Of a DNA stretch of 64,000 nt, positions 24,507 to 32,002 are shown one piece after another. The stretch is taken from assembly GCA_045613065.1 (NCBI GenBank), contig JAZLAH010000042.1:1-64000 (forward strand), read 5' to 3'. Under the pieces are notes generated by a model that was not told where the DNA came from, did no database searches, and was given only the letters and a program-made list of their open reading frames with translations. Numbering within the stretch: the stretch's first letter is position 1; every line of letters starts with the position of its first letter. Origin of the DNA: Fimenecus sp045613065. GTDB lineage: Bacteria; Bacillota; Clostridia; Oscillospirales; Acutalibacteraceae. The translations under genes were made by a program, and so were the position numbers.

Positions 24507-25350
24507 CAAGTGCAGAAAGCACAAGCAAAACACCAATAACTTTTAAAAATGTCAGTTCTTCGTGATATATTATGATTCCGATAAACGATGCAACAACAGG
24601 TTCAACAGCAACGATTATTGATGCTTTTGAATTTTCCACATACTGAAGTCCTTTTGTATAACAAAGATATGGCAATACACAACAGATAAAACCTAAACCA
24701 AGGGACAACAACCCTGCTTGTGGTGTCAGATTTTCAATCAAATTTCCCAAACCCGAAAATGGTAGACAACCAAGTCCACAAAAAAGAAATGTGTAAAAGG
24801 AAATTGTCATACTATCATAATTTCTTTGCAATGCATATCGGCTGAAAATACTGTATAAGGCATAACCAACACCTGAACAGATACCGAGTACAATTCCTTT
24901 TACTCCTATTGATTGCCCACCTGCTATTCCACTGACTAATACACATCCTGCAATAGTTAAAATCAGTGCTGTCATCTTTTTAGATGTGATTTTCTCTTTA
25001 AAAAGAATCAGTGAAAACAACATTACAAACACAGGTGATGTGTAAAGAAGAATTACGGCAACACAAACTCCGTTATATGTCATTGAATAAAAGTATGTAA
25101 GAGAAAAGAACATAAGACTCAAAAGTCCCGTTCCTAAAAAACACCATAAATCTTTTAACTTGATTTTAAATGATTTTTTATCGGTTACAACCATTACTAT
25201 TCCAAGAATAAAAGCTGCAATAAGGCAACGTAATGTAACCGTCTGTACTTGAGTAAATCCCATATCGAGAAGTGGTTTTAAAAACAGACTGATTATTCCC
25301 CAGAAACATCCTGCAGCAAAAACATATAAATATTTTATCTTATCTTTCAT
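24487..25350 (-). CDS. EamA (DMT) family permease, copy 2
   Basis: 287-aa ten-segment permease with two EamA repeats, the second ending in the ASIIVAVEPVVASFIGIII block. It is related to, but clearly diverged from, the copy at 22445. The gene converges on the FkbM gene and overlaps its 3' end by 20 bp. Substrate unknown; likely small-metabolite export. No signal peptide is expected for this class. Confidence 0.9.
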   Translation of the reverse strand: MKDKIKYLYVFAAGCFWGIISLFLKPLLDMGFTQVQTVTLRCLIAAFILGIVMVVTDKKSFKIKLKDLWCFLGTGLLSLMFFSLTYFYSMTYNGVCVAVILLYTSPVFVMLFSLILFKEKITSKKMTALILTIAGCVLVSGIAGGQSIGVKGIVLGICSGVGYALYSIFSRYALQRNYDSMTISFYTFLFCGLGCLPFSGLGNLIENLTPQAGLLSLGLGFICCVLPYLCYTKGLQYVENSKASIIVAVEPVVASFIGIIIYHEELTFLKVIGVLLVLSALVICSKD

Positions 25351-25424
25351 TTTAAAAACCCCAAAAATAAACTAGAATTATTTTATCATAAATTATCAAT
25401 TTGTAAATACGGACGGTGCAAAGA

Positions 25425-26267
25425 ATGTCGATTAAACTTATAGTAACAGACCTTGACGGAACATTTTTAAACAGTAATCACGTTACAATTCCACAGGAAA
25501 ATATTGAAGCATTTAAAAAAGCCCATGAAATAGGCATAAAGATTGCTATTGCAAGTGGCAGAACAAAGATTTTGGCTGATTACCTTATGGAACAGTTACC
25601 ATTTTTAGATTATCTTATCACGTCAAATGGTGCTGTTACATATGACGTTAAAACAGGTGAAATCGTCTGCCAGACACTTCTTAGTAACAAAAAGTCTGTT
25701 GAAATTTTCAATATTCTTAAGGACTATAACCTTATTTATGAAATTTACTATAAAGGTGATTGCTTTATGAATCCTGAAAGCTATTCAAAGTTTGACGAAA
25801 ATCATGTTGCACCACACATTTACAAACTTTTAAGTAATTTCATTAAAGAAGTTCCTGACCTTGAAAATCATATCAATGGTGACGGGATTGAAAAGCTTAA
25901 TATTCTGACACTTACAGCTGAACAAAGACTGGAACTTGAAGAAAAGATTTCACAATCAGGAAACGTTGCATTTGCGTCTTCATTCCCAATTACTGCAGGT
26001 AAAAACGGAAACCTTGAAATGACAGAAATAAATGCTACAAAAGGCTTTGCTATTAAGGGTCTTGCTGATTCTTTAGGAATAGGCAAAGAAAGTATCATGT
26101 GCTTTGGTGACGGTGAAAACGATTGTCCTATGTTACAATACGCTGATTATTCATTTGCTATGGCAAACGGAAGTGAAATTGCAAAAAATACTGCAAAATT
26201 TATGACAGATACAAATGATAACGGTGGCGTTGCTAAAGCAATTCAAAAATATGTATTTGGTGAATAA
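25425..26267 (+). CDS. Cof-type HAD-IIB phosphatase
   Basis: 280-aa cytoplasmic sugar-phosphate or flavin-phosphate phosphatase. Motif I DLDGTFLNS is close to the N-terminus, motif II is SGRT, a type-IIB cap occupies the middle, and motif IV is GDGENDCPML. These are the family's four catalytic blocks. The ATG at 25425 is chosen over GTG 25416, which overlaps the weak GGACGGTG ribosome site. It is followed after 1 bp by a second HAD gene, so the two are co-transcribed. Substrate not deducible. Confidence 0.9.
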   Translation: MSIKLIVTDLDGTFLNSNHVTIPQENIEAFKKAHEIGIKIAIASGRTKILADYLMEQLPFLDYLITSNGAVTYDVKTGEIVCQTLLSNKKSVEIFNILKDYNLIYEIYYKGDCFMNPESYSKFDENHVAPHIYKLLSNFIKEVPDLENHINGDGIEKLNILTLTAEQRLELEEKISQSGNVAFASSFPITAGKNGNLEMTEINATKGFAIKGLADSLGIGKESIMCFGDGENDCPMLQYADYSFAMANGSEIAKNTAKFMTDTNDNGGVAKAIQKYVFGE

Positions 26268-26268
26268 A

Positions 26269-26916
26269 ATGGATATTAAAAACTTTAAAGGTGCAATTTT
26301 TGACCTTGACGGAACACTCCTTGACTCAATGCACATATGGCACGATGTTGATGTGGAATTTTTCAGAAGAAGAAATCTTCCTCTAACAACTGACTACATT
26401 GAGATAATAAAAAATATGCACTTACCTGCTGCTGCAGTTTATACAAGGGAAAAATATAATCTTAAGGAAAATGCTGATGAAATTGTTAACGAATGGCTTC
26501 AGCTTTGTGCGGAATCCTATCTCACTAATGTTGATTTAAAACCAGGCGTTTACGATTACCTTAAACATCTTCACAATAGTGGTATTACGATGGCATTTGC
26601 AACTGCAAGTGAAAAGGTTGTTTGTGAACAGACACTGAAAAACCATGGTATTTTCGACTTTTTTACGGACTTTGCCTATGTAAGTGAAATAAATGTTGGT
26701 AAAACTGAACCTGATATTTATTTGCTTGCAAGTGAACGAATTGGAATTCCACCCGAAGACTGCATTGTTTTCGAGGATATTATTGAGGGTATTTGCAGTG
26801 CAAAGAAAGGTGGTTTCATCACCTGTGGTGTTTTTGATAAAAGTTCTGCAAAAGATGAGTGCAAAATCCGTAGCATTGCGGATTATTATATAAATTCATT
26901 TGAAGAACTATTGTAA
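26269..26916 (+). CDS. HAD-IA phosphatase/phosphoglucomutase-like protein
   Basis: 215 aa from ATG 26269, one base after the upstream stop. The frame is open 18 codons further up, but that part overlaps the Cof gene. Motif I FDLDGTLLDS near residue 10, cap domain to about 90, motif II ATASEK near 108, motif III GKTEPDIY near 143 and motif IV VFEDIIEG near 168. These match beta-phosphoglucomutase-like phosphatases. The tandem with a Cof phosphatase suggests turnover of sugar phosphates, possibly linked to the glycosidases upstream. Confidence 0.88.
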   Translation: MDIKNFKGAIFDLDGTLLDSMHIWHDVDVEFFRRRNLPLTTDYIEIIKNMHLPAAAVYTREKYNLKENADEIVNEWLQLCAESYLTNVDLKPGVYDYLKHLHNSGITMAFATASEKVVCEQTLKNHGIFDFFTDFAYVSEINVGKTEPDIYLLASERIGIPPEDCIVFEDIIEGICSAKKGGFITCGVFDKSSAKDECKIRSIADYYINSFEELL

Positions 26917-26935
26917 AATCTATACATATTTACAC

Positions 26936-26964
26936 TTTACAAATTGTAGAAAAAGGTCTATTAT
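26936..26964 (+). promoter_or_regulatory. Predicted sigma-A promoter for pduL
   Basis: TTTACA (26936-26941), 17-bp spacer, TATTAT (26959-26964), 36 bp before the pduL ATG. The ribosome site there is weak (AGAAAGAAG). Confidence 0.55.
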
Positions 26965-26999
26965 ATATGTAGCAATTTTTTTAGAAAGAAGAATGATAT

Positions 27000-27572
27000 A
27001 TGGAAAAAACAGTTTTAGTTGAAACAAGTGCAAGACACGCTCACATTTCACAGGAACACCTTGAAATCCTTTTCGGTGAAGGCTATGAGCTCACAAAGAA
27101 AAAGGACCTTTCACAGCCTGGTCAGTATGCTTGTGAAGAAAGAATCGCAGTTATCGGACCTAAAGGTCAGTTCCCTGGTGTTTCAATCCTTGGACCTGTA
27201 AGACCTGCTACTCAGGTTGAAATCTCTGCTTCTGATGCTCGTTCAATCGGTGTTGCAGCAGTTGTAAGAGAATCAGGTGACATCGCAAATACTCCTGGTT
27301 GTAAAATCGTTGGACCTAAGGGTGAAATCGAAATCGAAAACGGCGTTATCGTTGCTAAAAGACATATTCACATGACGCCTGATGATGCTGAAAAGTATGG
27401 TCTTGTTGACAAACAGGTTGTTGAAGTTAAAATCCCATCAGATGACAGAACAACTACATTCGGTGATGTTGTAGTTCGTGTTCATCCTAACTTTGCTCTT
27501 GCAATGCACATTGATACAGACGAATCAAATGCTGCACTCTGCAAACCAGGCACAATGGGAATTATTCTCTAA
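27000..27572 (+). CDS. pduL: Phosphate acyltransferase PduL
   Basis: 190-aa enzyme interconverting acyl-CoA and acyl-phosphate. Two PduL domains carry the zinc-binding histidine motifs SARHAHIS (near 10) and KRHIHMTPDD (near 119), plus the C-terminal RVHPNFALAMHIDTDE block. It lacks an N-terminal microcompartment-targeting helix: the catalytic domain starts at residue 1. No shell or diol-dehydratase genes are nearby. It therefore probably works in the cytosol as a phosphotransacetylase for acetate/ATP formation. Monocistronic, with its own promoter and terminator. Confidence 0.93.
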   Translation: MEKTVLVETSARHAHISQEHLEILFGEGYELTKKKDLSQPGQYACEERIAVIGPKGQFPGVSILGPVRPATQVEISASDARSIGVAAVVRESGDIANTPGCKIVGPKGEIEIENGVIVAKRHIHMTPDDAEKYGLVDKQVVEVKIPSDDRTTTFGDVVVRVHPNFALAMHIDTDESNAALCKPGTMGIIL

Positions 27573-27593
27573 TCCTTAAAATACATAGTATTT

Positions 27594-27625
27594 AAGTTGG
27601 TGGCTTTTAGTCACCAACTTTTTTT
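27594..27625 (+). terminator. Intrinsic terminator of pduL
   Basis: 9-bp stem AAGTTGGTG (27594-27602) / CACCAACTT (27612-27620) followed by a run of T to 27625. The T-run overlaps the stop codon of the convergent membrane-protein gene. Confidence 0.85.
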
Positions 27626-28466
27626 AGTTTTCTACCCTTTTCTGTATATAAAAAACAATTGGTTTTTCGTTTTCTACTACTTTATCATTCTTCTTTTCTA
27701 TAAACTTTATATAACACCATTTACTTAAATTAATGTATGGAATTGCATAAACCAAAGGAATAACAAAAATGCAAGATAAAACCCAGCCTAAAAATGACAA
27801 GCAATAAAAAGAATACTGAACACTGCGATGTTCCATTATTTCAATACTTCTAGTAATAACTTTCAATGGATTCCGTTCTTTTTCTGTAAAAATAACATAT
27901 GTGGTAAATGAATATCGTTTCAAGGTTACGAAAAGAAATATTGAACCTATAAAGAAAAGTATTGTTGATGACACAAACAATGTTAAATTCACATTAAACC
28001 CATAGGACTCATATCTATAACTGTAAATCAACAAAATTGAAACTGCAAGACATGGCAGATAATACAAAGCACAAAGGCTTAATGACAATAAGGATTTTAT
28101 TATTGTCACACCTAAAAATGAGTTGTATTGTGAAAATGAAAGACTTTTTATACTCTTAAAAAATGACAATTTTTTTCCTGTTGCTCTCCTATAAAAATAA
28201 TTCTGTGAACAAAGGCTTACCCCTTTCCACAGACACAAAGATAAAATTATAAAAAAAACAATCAATGACAGATGGATGGTTTCAGTATATGGAGATAAAA
28301 ATCCCATAAACCGTAAATCCGTCTTTTTTATAAGTTCTATGAAATAATAGTTCAGAAGTGTGAGTAAACTAATAGTGAAAAAAGGTAGTGCACCAACAAT
28401 GAAAAATCTAAAATTATTTTTAAGCATTTTTCTTTTTGCACCGAGCTTTAAGCAGGTTATTTCCAT
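27624..28466 (-). CDS. Polytopic membrane protein, DUF975-like
   Basis: 280-aa protein, not firmly recognised. About five to six hydrophobic segments, basic loops and a C-terminal block (NPLKVITRSIEIM ... WVLSCIFVIPLVYAIPYINLSKW) resembling DUF975-type membrane proteins. It starts 46 bp from glmS on the opposite strand, with an AAGGAGG site. No catalytic motif is visible. The DUF975 assignment rests on general resemblance only; function unknown. Confidence 0.6.
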   Translation of the reverse strand: MEITCLKLGAKRKMLKNNFRFFIVGALPFFTISLLTLLNYYFIELIKKTDLRFMGFLSPYTETIHLSLIVFFIILSLCLWKGVSLCSQNYFYRRATGKKLSFFKSIKSLSFSQYNSFLGVTIIKSLLSLSLCALYYLPCLAVSILLIYSYRYESYGFNVNLTLFVSSTILFFIGSIFLFVTLKRYSFTTYVIFTEKERNPLKVITRSIEIMEHRSVQYSFYCLSFLGWVLSCIFVIPLVYAIPYINLSKWCYIKFIEKKNDKVVENEKPIVFYIQKRVEN

Positions 28467-28512
28467 TTCACTACCTCCTTTTTTATTATTATTGACACAA
28501 GGAGATTTATTT

Positions 28513-30330
28513 ATGTGCGGAATTATGGGTTTTGCAGGAGAAAGTCAGGCAACAACAATACTTTTGGATGGTTTGCGTCGTCTTGAATATCGTGGATATG
28601 ACTCCTCGGGAATTGCTATAAAAAATAATGATATTATTGTAATCAAGGAAAAAGGCAGAATCGATAATCTGCAAAAGTGTGTTGACGCAATCAATCCTCA
28701 AAGTACCATCGGAATTGGTCACACGAGATGGGCAACACACGGAATTCCTGACAAAACAAATGCACACCCACATCAGTCGATGAATGAAGTTGTAACACTT
28801 GTCCATAACGGAATAATTGAAAATTATATGGAAATTAAAAATGACCTTATAAAAAAGGGCTATATTTTCACTTCCCAGACAGATACCGAGGTTATTGCAC
28901 AACTTTATGACAGTATTTTTGATGGTGACGCCATCAACACTCTTATTAAAATGGCTAAAAAATTAAAAGGCTCTTATGCTGTTGCTATGTTAGTCAAAGG
29001 GTTTGATGATAAAATCTTTGCTATGAAAAAGGATAGTCCATTGATTGTTGGTGTTGGTAATAATGAAAATTACCTTGCATCTGATATTCCTGCAATACTG
29101 CCATACACAAATAACTGCTATATTGTAAATGATAATGAATTTATTGAAATTAGCAAAAACGAAATTAAGGTTTATGACAGTAATGGTAACAAAAAGAAAA
29201 TCACATTAAAAACTATCAACTTAAGTGTCCCATCTGCTGAAAAAGATGGATATGATTATTTTATGGCAAAGGAAATTTATGAACAGCCAAAGGCTGTAAA
29301 AAGCACTATTTCACCACTTATTAATGATGACGAAATAAACTTACCATTTAAATTACCTGAAAATTTTATAGAAAATCTCAACCGAATATACGTTGTTGCC
29401 TGTGGCAGTGCATACCATGTTGGTTTGACAGCCAAATACATTATTGAAGATATGTCAAAAATACCTGTTATGGTGGATATTGCAAGTGAATTCAGATACA
29501 GAAACCCCATAATCACTAAAAATGACCTTTGCATTTTTATCAGTCAGTCAGGTGAAACTGCAGACACGCTTGCATCTTTGCGAAAAGCAAAAGAAAAAGG
29601 TGCTTTTACTCTGTCAATTGTAAATGTGCCATACAGCACTATTGCAAGAGAAAGTGATGGTGTTATTTACACAAATGCCGGTGCTGAAATTGCAGTTGCA
29701 ACGACAAAAGCCCTGTCCTCTCAACTTGCTGTTATTTACATTCTTGCATTATTTTTAGCAACAAGTAAAAACCTCATAACAAGTACAAAATCAAAAGAAA
29801 TAATCCAAAAAATCTTACAATTACCTGAAGAAATCGAAACTACTCTTAAGTGTAGTGAAATCACGAAAGAATTAGCAAAACATATTGCAACCAAGGAACA
29901 TATTTTTTTCATTGGTCGTGGAATAGACTATCCTCTATGTCTTGAAGGAGCATTAAAACTGAAAGAAATATCCTATATTCATTGTGAGGGTTATGGTGCA
30001 GGAGAATTGAAACACGGTACAATTTCACTTATAGAAGAAGGTACAGTTGTAATTGCAATCGCAACGGATAATAACCTTTACGGGAAAATGATTTCTAACA
30101 TCAAAGAGGTACACTCACGAGGTGCATATGTTATTGTGGTTGCAAAAGAAGGTATGTATGAGATTGAAAAAATTGCCCACAAAGTAATTTATGTTCCCAA
30201 CACATTGAAAAATCTTTCACCATCCGTAACGGTCATTCCGTTACAACTCCTTGCATATCACACAACAGTCGAAAAAGGACTTGATGTTGACAAACCACGA
30301 AACCTTGCAAAAAGTGTAACAGTTGAATAA
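28513..30330 (+). CDS. glmS: Glutamine--fructose-6-phosphate aminotransferase (isomerizing)
   Basis: 605-aa enzyme making glucosamine-6-phosphate for cell wall and amino sugars. The start is fixed at 28513 because the N-terminal glutaminase must begin with Cys after Met removal (MCGIMGFAG); the frame is open upstream but irrelevant. Visible: glutaminase block RRLEYRGYDS, HTRWATHG, two SIS domains (GSAYHVG, ISQSGETADT, GRGIDYPLCLEGALKLKE) and the C-terminal DKPRNLAKSVTVE signature. An AAGGAGA site lies 8 bp upstream. Only 46 bp separate it from the divergent gene, so there is no room for a glmS ribozyme. Confidence 0.97.
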   Translation: MCGIMGFAGESQATTILLDGLRRLEYRGYDSSGIAIKNNDIIVIKEKGRIDNLQKCVDAINPQSTIGIGHTRWATHGIPDKTNAHPHQSMNEVVTLVHNGIIENYMEIKNDLIKKGYIFTSQTDTEVIAQLYDSIFDGDAINTLIKMAKKLKGSYAVAMLVKGFDDKIFAMKKDSPLIVGVGNNENYLASDIPAILPYTNNCYIVNDNEFIEISKNEIKVYDSNGNKKKITLKTINLSVPSAEKDGYDYFMAKEIYEQPKAVKSTISPLINDDEINLPFKLPENFIENLNRIYVVACGSAYHVGLTAKYIIEDMSKIPVMVDIASEFRYRNPIITKNDLCIFISQSGETADTLASLRKAKEKGAFTLSIVNVPYSTIARESDGVIYTNAGAEIAVATTKALSSQLAVIYILALFLATSKNLITSTKSKEIIQKILQLPEEIETTLKCSEITKELAKHIATKEHIFFIGRGIDYPLCLEGALKLKEISYIHCEGYGAGELKHGTISLIEEGTVVIAIATDNNLYGKMISNIKEVHSRGAYVIVVAKEGMYEIEKIAHKVIYVPNTLKNLSPSVTVIPLQLLAYHTTVEKGLDVDKPRNLAKSVTVE

Positions 30331-30349
30331 AAACTTTTATAAAAAATAC

Positions 30350-30381
30350 AACTCCTGTTCATAATATGAATGGGAGTTTTT
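30350..30381 (+). terminator. Intrinsic terminator of glmS
   Basis: Arms AACTCC..TTCA (30350-30361) and TGAA..GGAGTT (30367-30378), ending in a run of five T. The stem is imperfect in the middle. Confidence 0.65.
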
Positions 30382-30439
30382 AAATGCATAATTTAAATTT
30401 TGCTGAATGTGTACATATCATAAGTAAAGGAAGATTATT

Positions 30440-31210
30440 GTGCAATACAGCAGAGTTGAAATATGTGGCGTTGACACATCAAAAATCAAGGTTTTAAAAG
30501 AAGCAGAAAAGATAGAATTACTTAAGAAAATTAGAGAGTGTGACGACAAAAAAGCAAGACAAAAGCTCATAGAAGGGAATCTTCGACTTGTTTTATCCGT
30601 TGTGCAACGCTTTGCAAATCGTGGAGAAAACCCTGACGATTTATTTCAGGTCGGTTGCATAGGTCTTATAAAAGCTATCGACAATTTTGATATCTCCCAC
30701 GAGGTACGTTTTTCCACTTATGCTGTCCCTATGATTATCGGTGAAATTAGAAGATATTTAAGGGATTATAATACAATAAGAGTAAGCCGTTCATTGAGGG
30801 ATACTGCTTATCACGCTATGCAGATTAAGGAGAGAATACAAAACACACTTGGTCGTGATGCTACTATTGAGGAAATTGCAAAAGAAATGGAAATTGAGCC
30901 GGCAAATGTTATTATTGCTATGGAAGCAATAGTTGACCCGATTTCTCTTTATGAGCCTGTATATTCCGATGGTGGTGACACCATTTACGTTATGGACCAA
31001 GTAGGAAGTTCAGAAAGTGATGAAGACTGGCTTTTCGAAATTGCTGTAAAGGATGCAATAAGTGAACTTGGTAATCGTGAAAAACAGATTCTTAATCTCC
31101 GTTTTATGCAGGGCAAAACACAAATGGAGGTTGCGCGTGAAGTGGGTATAAGTCAGGCACAGGTCAGTCGTCTTGAAAAAGGTGCAATAAAGAAAATCAA
31201 GGAATTCTGA
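30440..31210 (+). CDS. sigG: Forespore sigma factor SigG
   Basis: 256-aa sporulation sigma factor that directs late forespore genes. The N-terminal VEICGVDTSK is the SigG signature and separates it from SigF. Region 2 (NLRLVLSVVQRF, DLFQVGCIGLIKAIDNFD, FSTYAVPMIIGEIRRYLRD) and region 4 (NREKQILNLRFMQGKTQMEVA, helix-turn-helix SQAQVSRLEK) are complete. It starts with GTG behind AAAGGAAG. It is followed by a ylmC-type gene, a known clostridial arrangement. Its presence indicates a spore former. No clear sigma-F promoter was identified upstream. Confidence 0.95.
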   Translation: MQYSRVEICGVDTSKIKVLKEAEKIELLKKIRECDDKKARQKLIEGNLRLVLSVVQRFANRGENPDDLFQVGCIGLIKAIDNFDISHEVRFSTYAVPMIIGEIRRYLRDYNTIRVSRSLRDTAYHAMQIKERIQNTLGRDATIEEIAKEMEIEPANVIIAMEAIVDPISLYEPVYSDGGDTIYVMDQVGSSESDEDWLFEIAVKDAISELGNREKQILNLRFMQGKTQMEVAREVGISQAQVSRLEKGAIKKIKEF

Positions 31211-31220
31211 AAAAATGTAG

Positions 31221-31258
31221 AAACCACCGCATATTATGATTATGAGGTGGTTTTTATG
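31221..31258 (+). terminator. Terminator-like hairpin whose 3' arm contains the ylmC ribosome site
   Basis: AAACCACC (31221-31228) pairs with GGTGGTTT (31246-31253), followed by T to 31255 and the ATG at 31256. The same bases serve as 3' arm and as the Shine-Dalgarno GAGGTGG, so the hairpin can both end sigG transcripts and hide the ylmC ribosome site. Confidence 0.5.
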
Positions 31259-31555
31259 AACTGTTTTATAACTGACATGCGTGAAAAAGAGGTAATCAAT
31301 TTAAAGGACGGATGCAGATTAGGTTCTGTCTGTGATGTGGAATTTGACACATGTTCAGGAAACATCGTATCTTTGATTATTTTTGGAAGAGGCAAAATGT
31401 TTGGTCTTATGGGCAGATGTGACGACATTAAAATTTGCTGGAACGACATAAAGGTTATCGGTGACGACACAATTCTTGTGGATATTGAACTACCAAAACA
31501 ATGCCGAAATCCGCCAAAAGAGAATGTCCTCGACTCACTTTTTAAACACAAGTAA
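31256..31555 (+). CDS. ylmC: YlmC/YmxH-family sporulation-associated PRC-barrel protein
   Basis: 99 aa from ATG 31256 (GAGGTGG site). A single PRC-barrel-like domain: MREKEVINLKDGCRLGSVCDVEFDTCSGNIVSLII, then an unfolded basic tail. Family members sit next to sigG or sigE in many spore formers; their molecular role is unclear. Position directly after sigG agrees. The start three codons upstream (31247) is rejected because it overlaps the ribosome site. Confidence 0.85.
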   Translation: MNCFITDMREKEVINLKDGCRLGSVCDVEFDTCSGNIVSLIIFGRGKMFGLMGRCDDIKICWNDIKVIGDDTILVDIELPKQCRNPPKENVLDSLFKHK

Positions 31556-31560
31556 ATCAC

Positions 31561-31589
31561 TTGAAATGAAATTATTTATGTGGTACAAT
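31561..31589 (+). promoter_or_regulatory. Predicted sigma-A promoter for zapA-U32-dut
   Basis: TTGAAA (31561-31566), 17-bp spacer, TACAAT (31584-31589), 44 bp before the zapA ATG. Confidence 0.65.
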
Positions 31590-31633
31590 AATAAAAAGTA
31601 TGCAATTTTTATTGTATCGGGGTGTAAAAGTGA

Positions 31634-32002
31634 ATGAATAATAAAGTTAAACTTACTATTCGTGGCGTAAGCTACTATATTAATACTGATGAAAGTGCTG
31701 AATATACTGAGGGACTTGGAAAGAAAATCGACCAACGACTTTCTGACCTTCTTGACAGTGGTCTTCGCCTTTCTGTAAATCAGGCTACTGTTCTTGTGGC
31801 TCTTGAAATGGCTGACGCTCTTTCAAAAACTCTTGATGAAGTTGATTCTTTAAAAGACCAAATGAGAGGATATCTTGAAGACGCTTCAAAGGCTAAATCT
31901 GACAGAGATTACTATAAGCGTGAACTTGAAAGACTTAAGACTGAATCAAAATTTAAAGATGACCAGATAAATCTCTTTGCAAAGGCTAATAAAGATGAAT
32001 AA
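31634..32002 (+). CDS. zapA: Cell division protein ZapA
   Basis: 122-aa FtsZ-ring stabiliser. N-terminal beta-rich domain (VKLTIRGVSYYINTDESAEY), the ALEMADALSK helix and a C-terminal coiled coil (about 70-115) with charged heptads. Length is slightly above the usual 85-110. It overlaps the next gene (U32 protein), whose ATG lies inside its last codons, so the two are coupled. The pairing zapA-U32 is common in clostridia. Confidence 0.9.
   Translation: MNNKVKLTIRGVSYYINTDESAEYTEGLGKKIDQRLSDLLDSGLRLSVNQATVLVALEMADALSKTLDEVDSLKDQMRGYLEDASKAKSDRDYYKRELERLKTESKFKDDQINLFAKANKDE

Noticed and set aside
28360..28512. N-terminal extension of GlmS, or a glmS ribozyme
   Set aside because: The mature enzyme must start at Cys after Met (28513). 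The upstream DNA codes for the divergent membrane protein and shows no ribozyme core.
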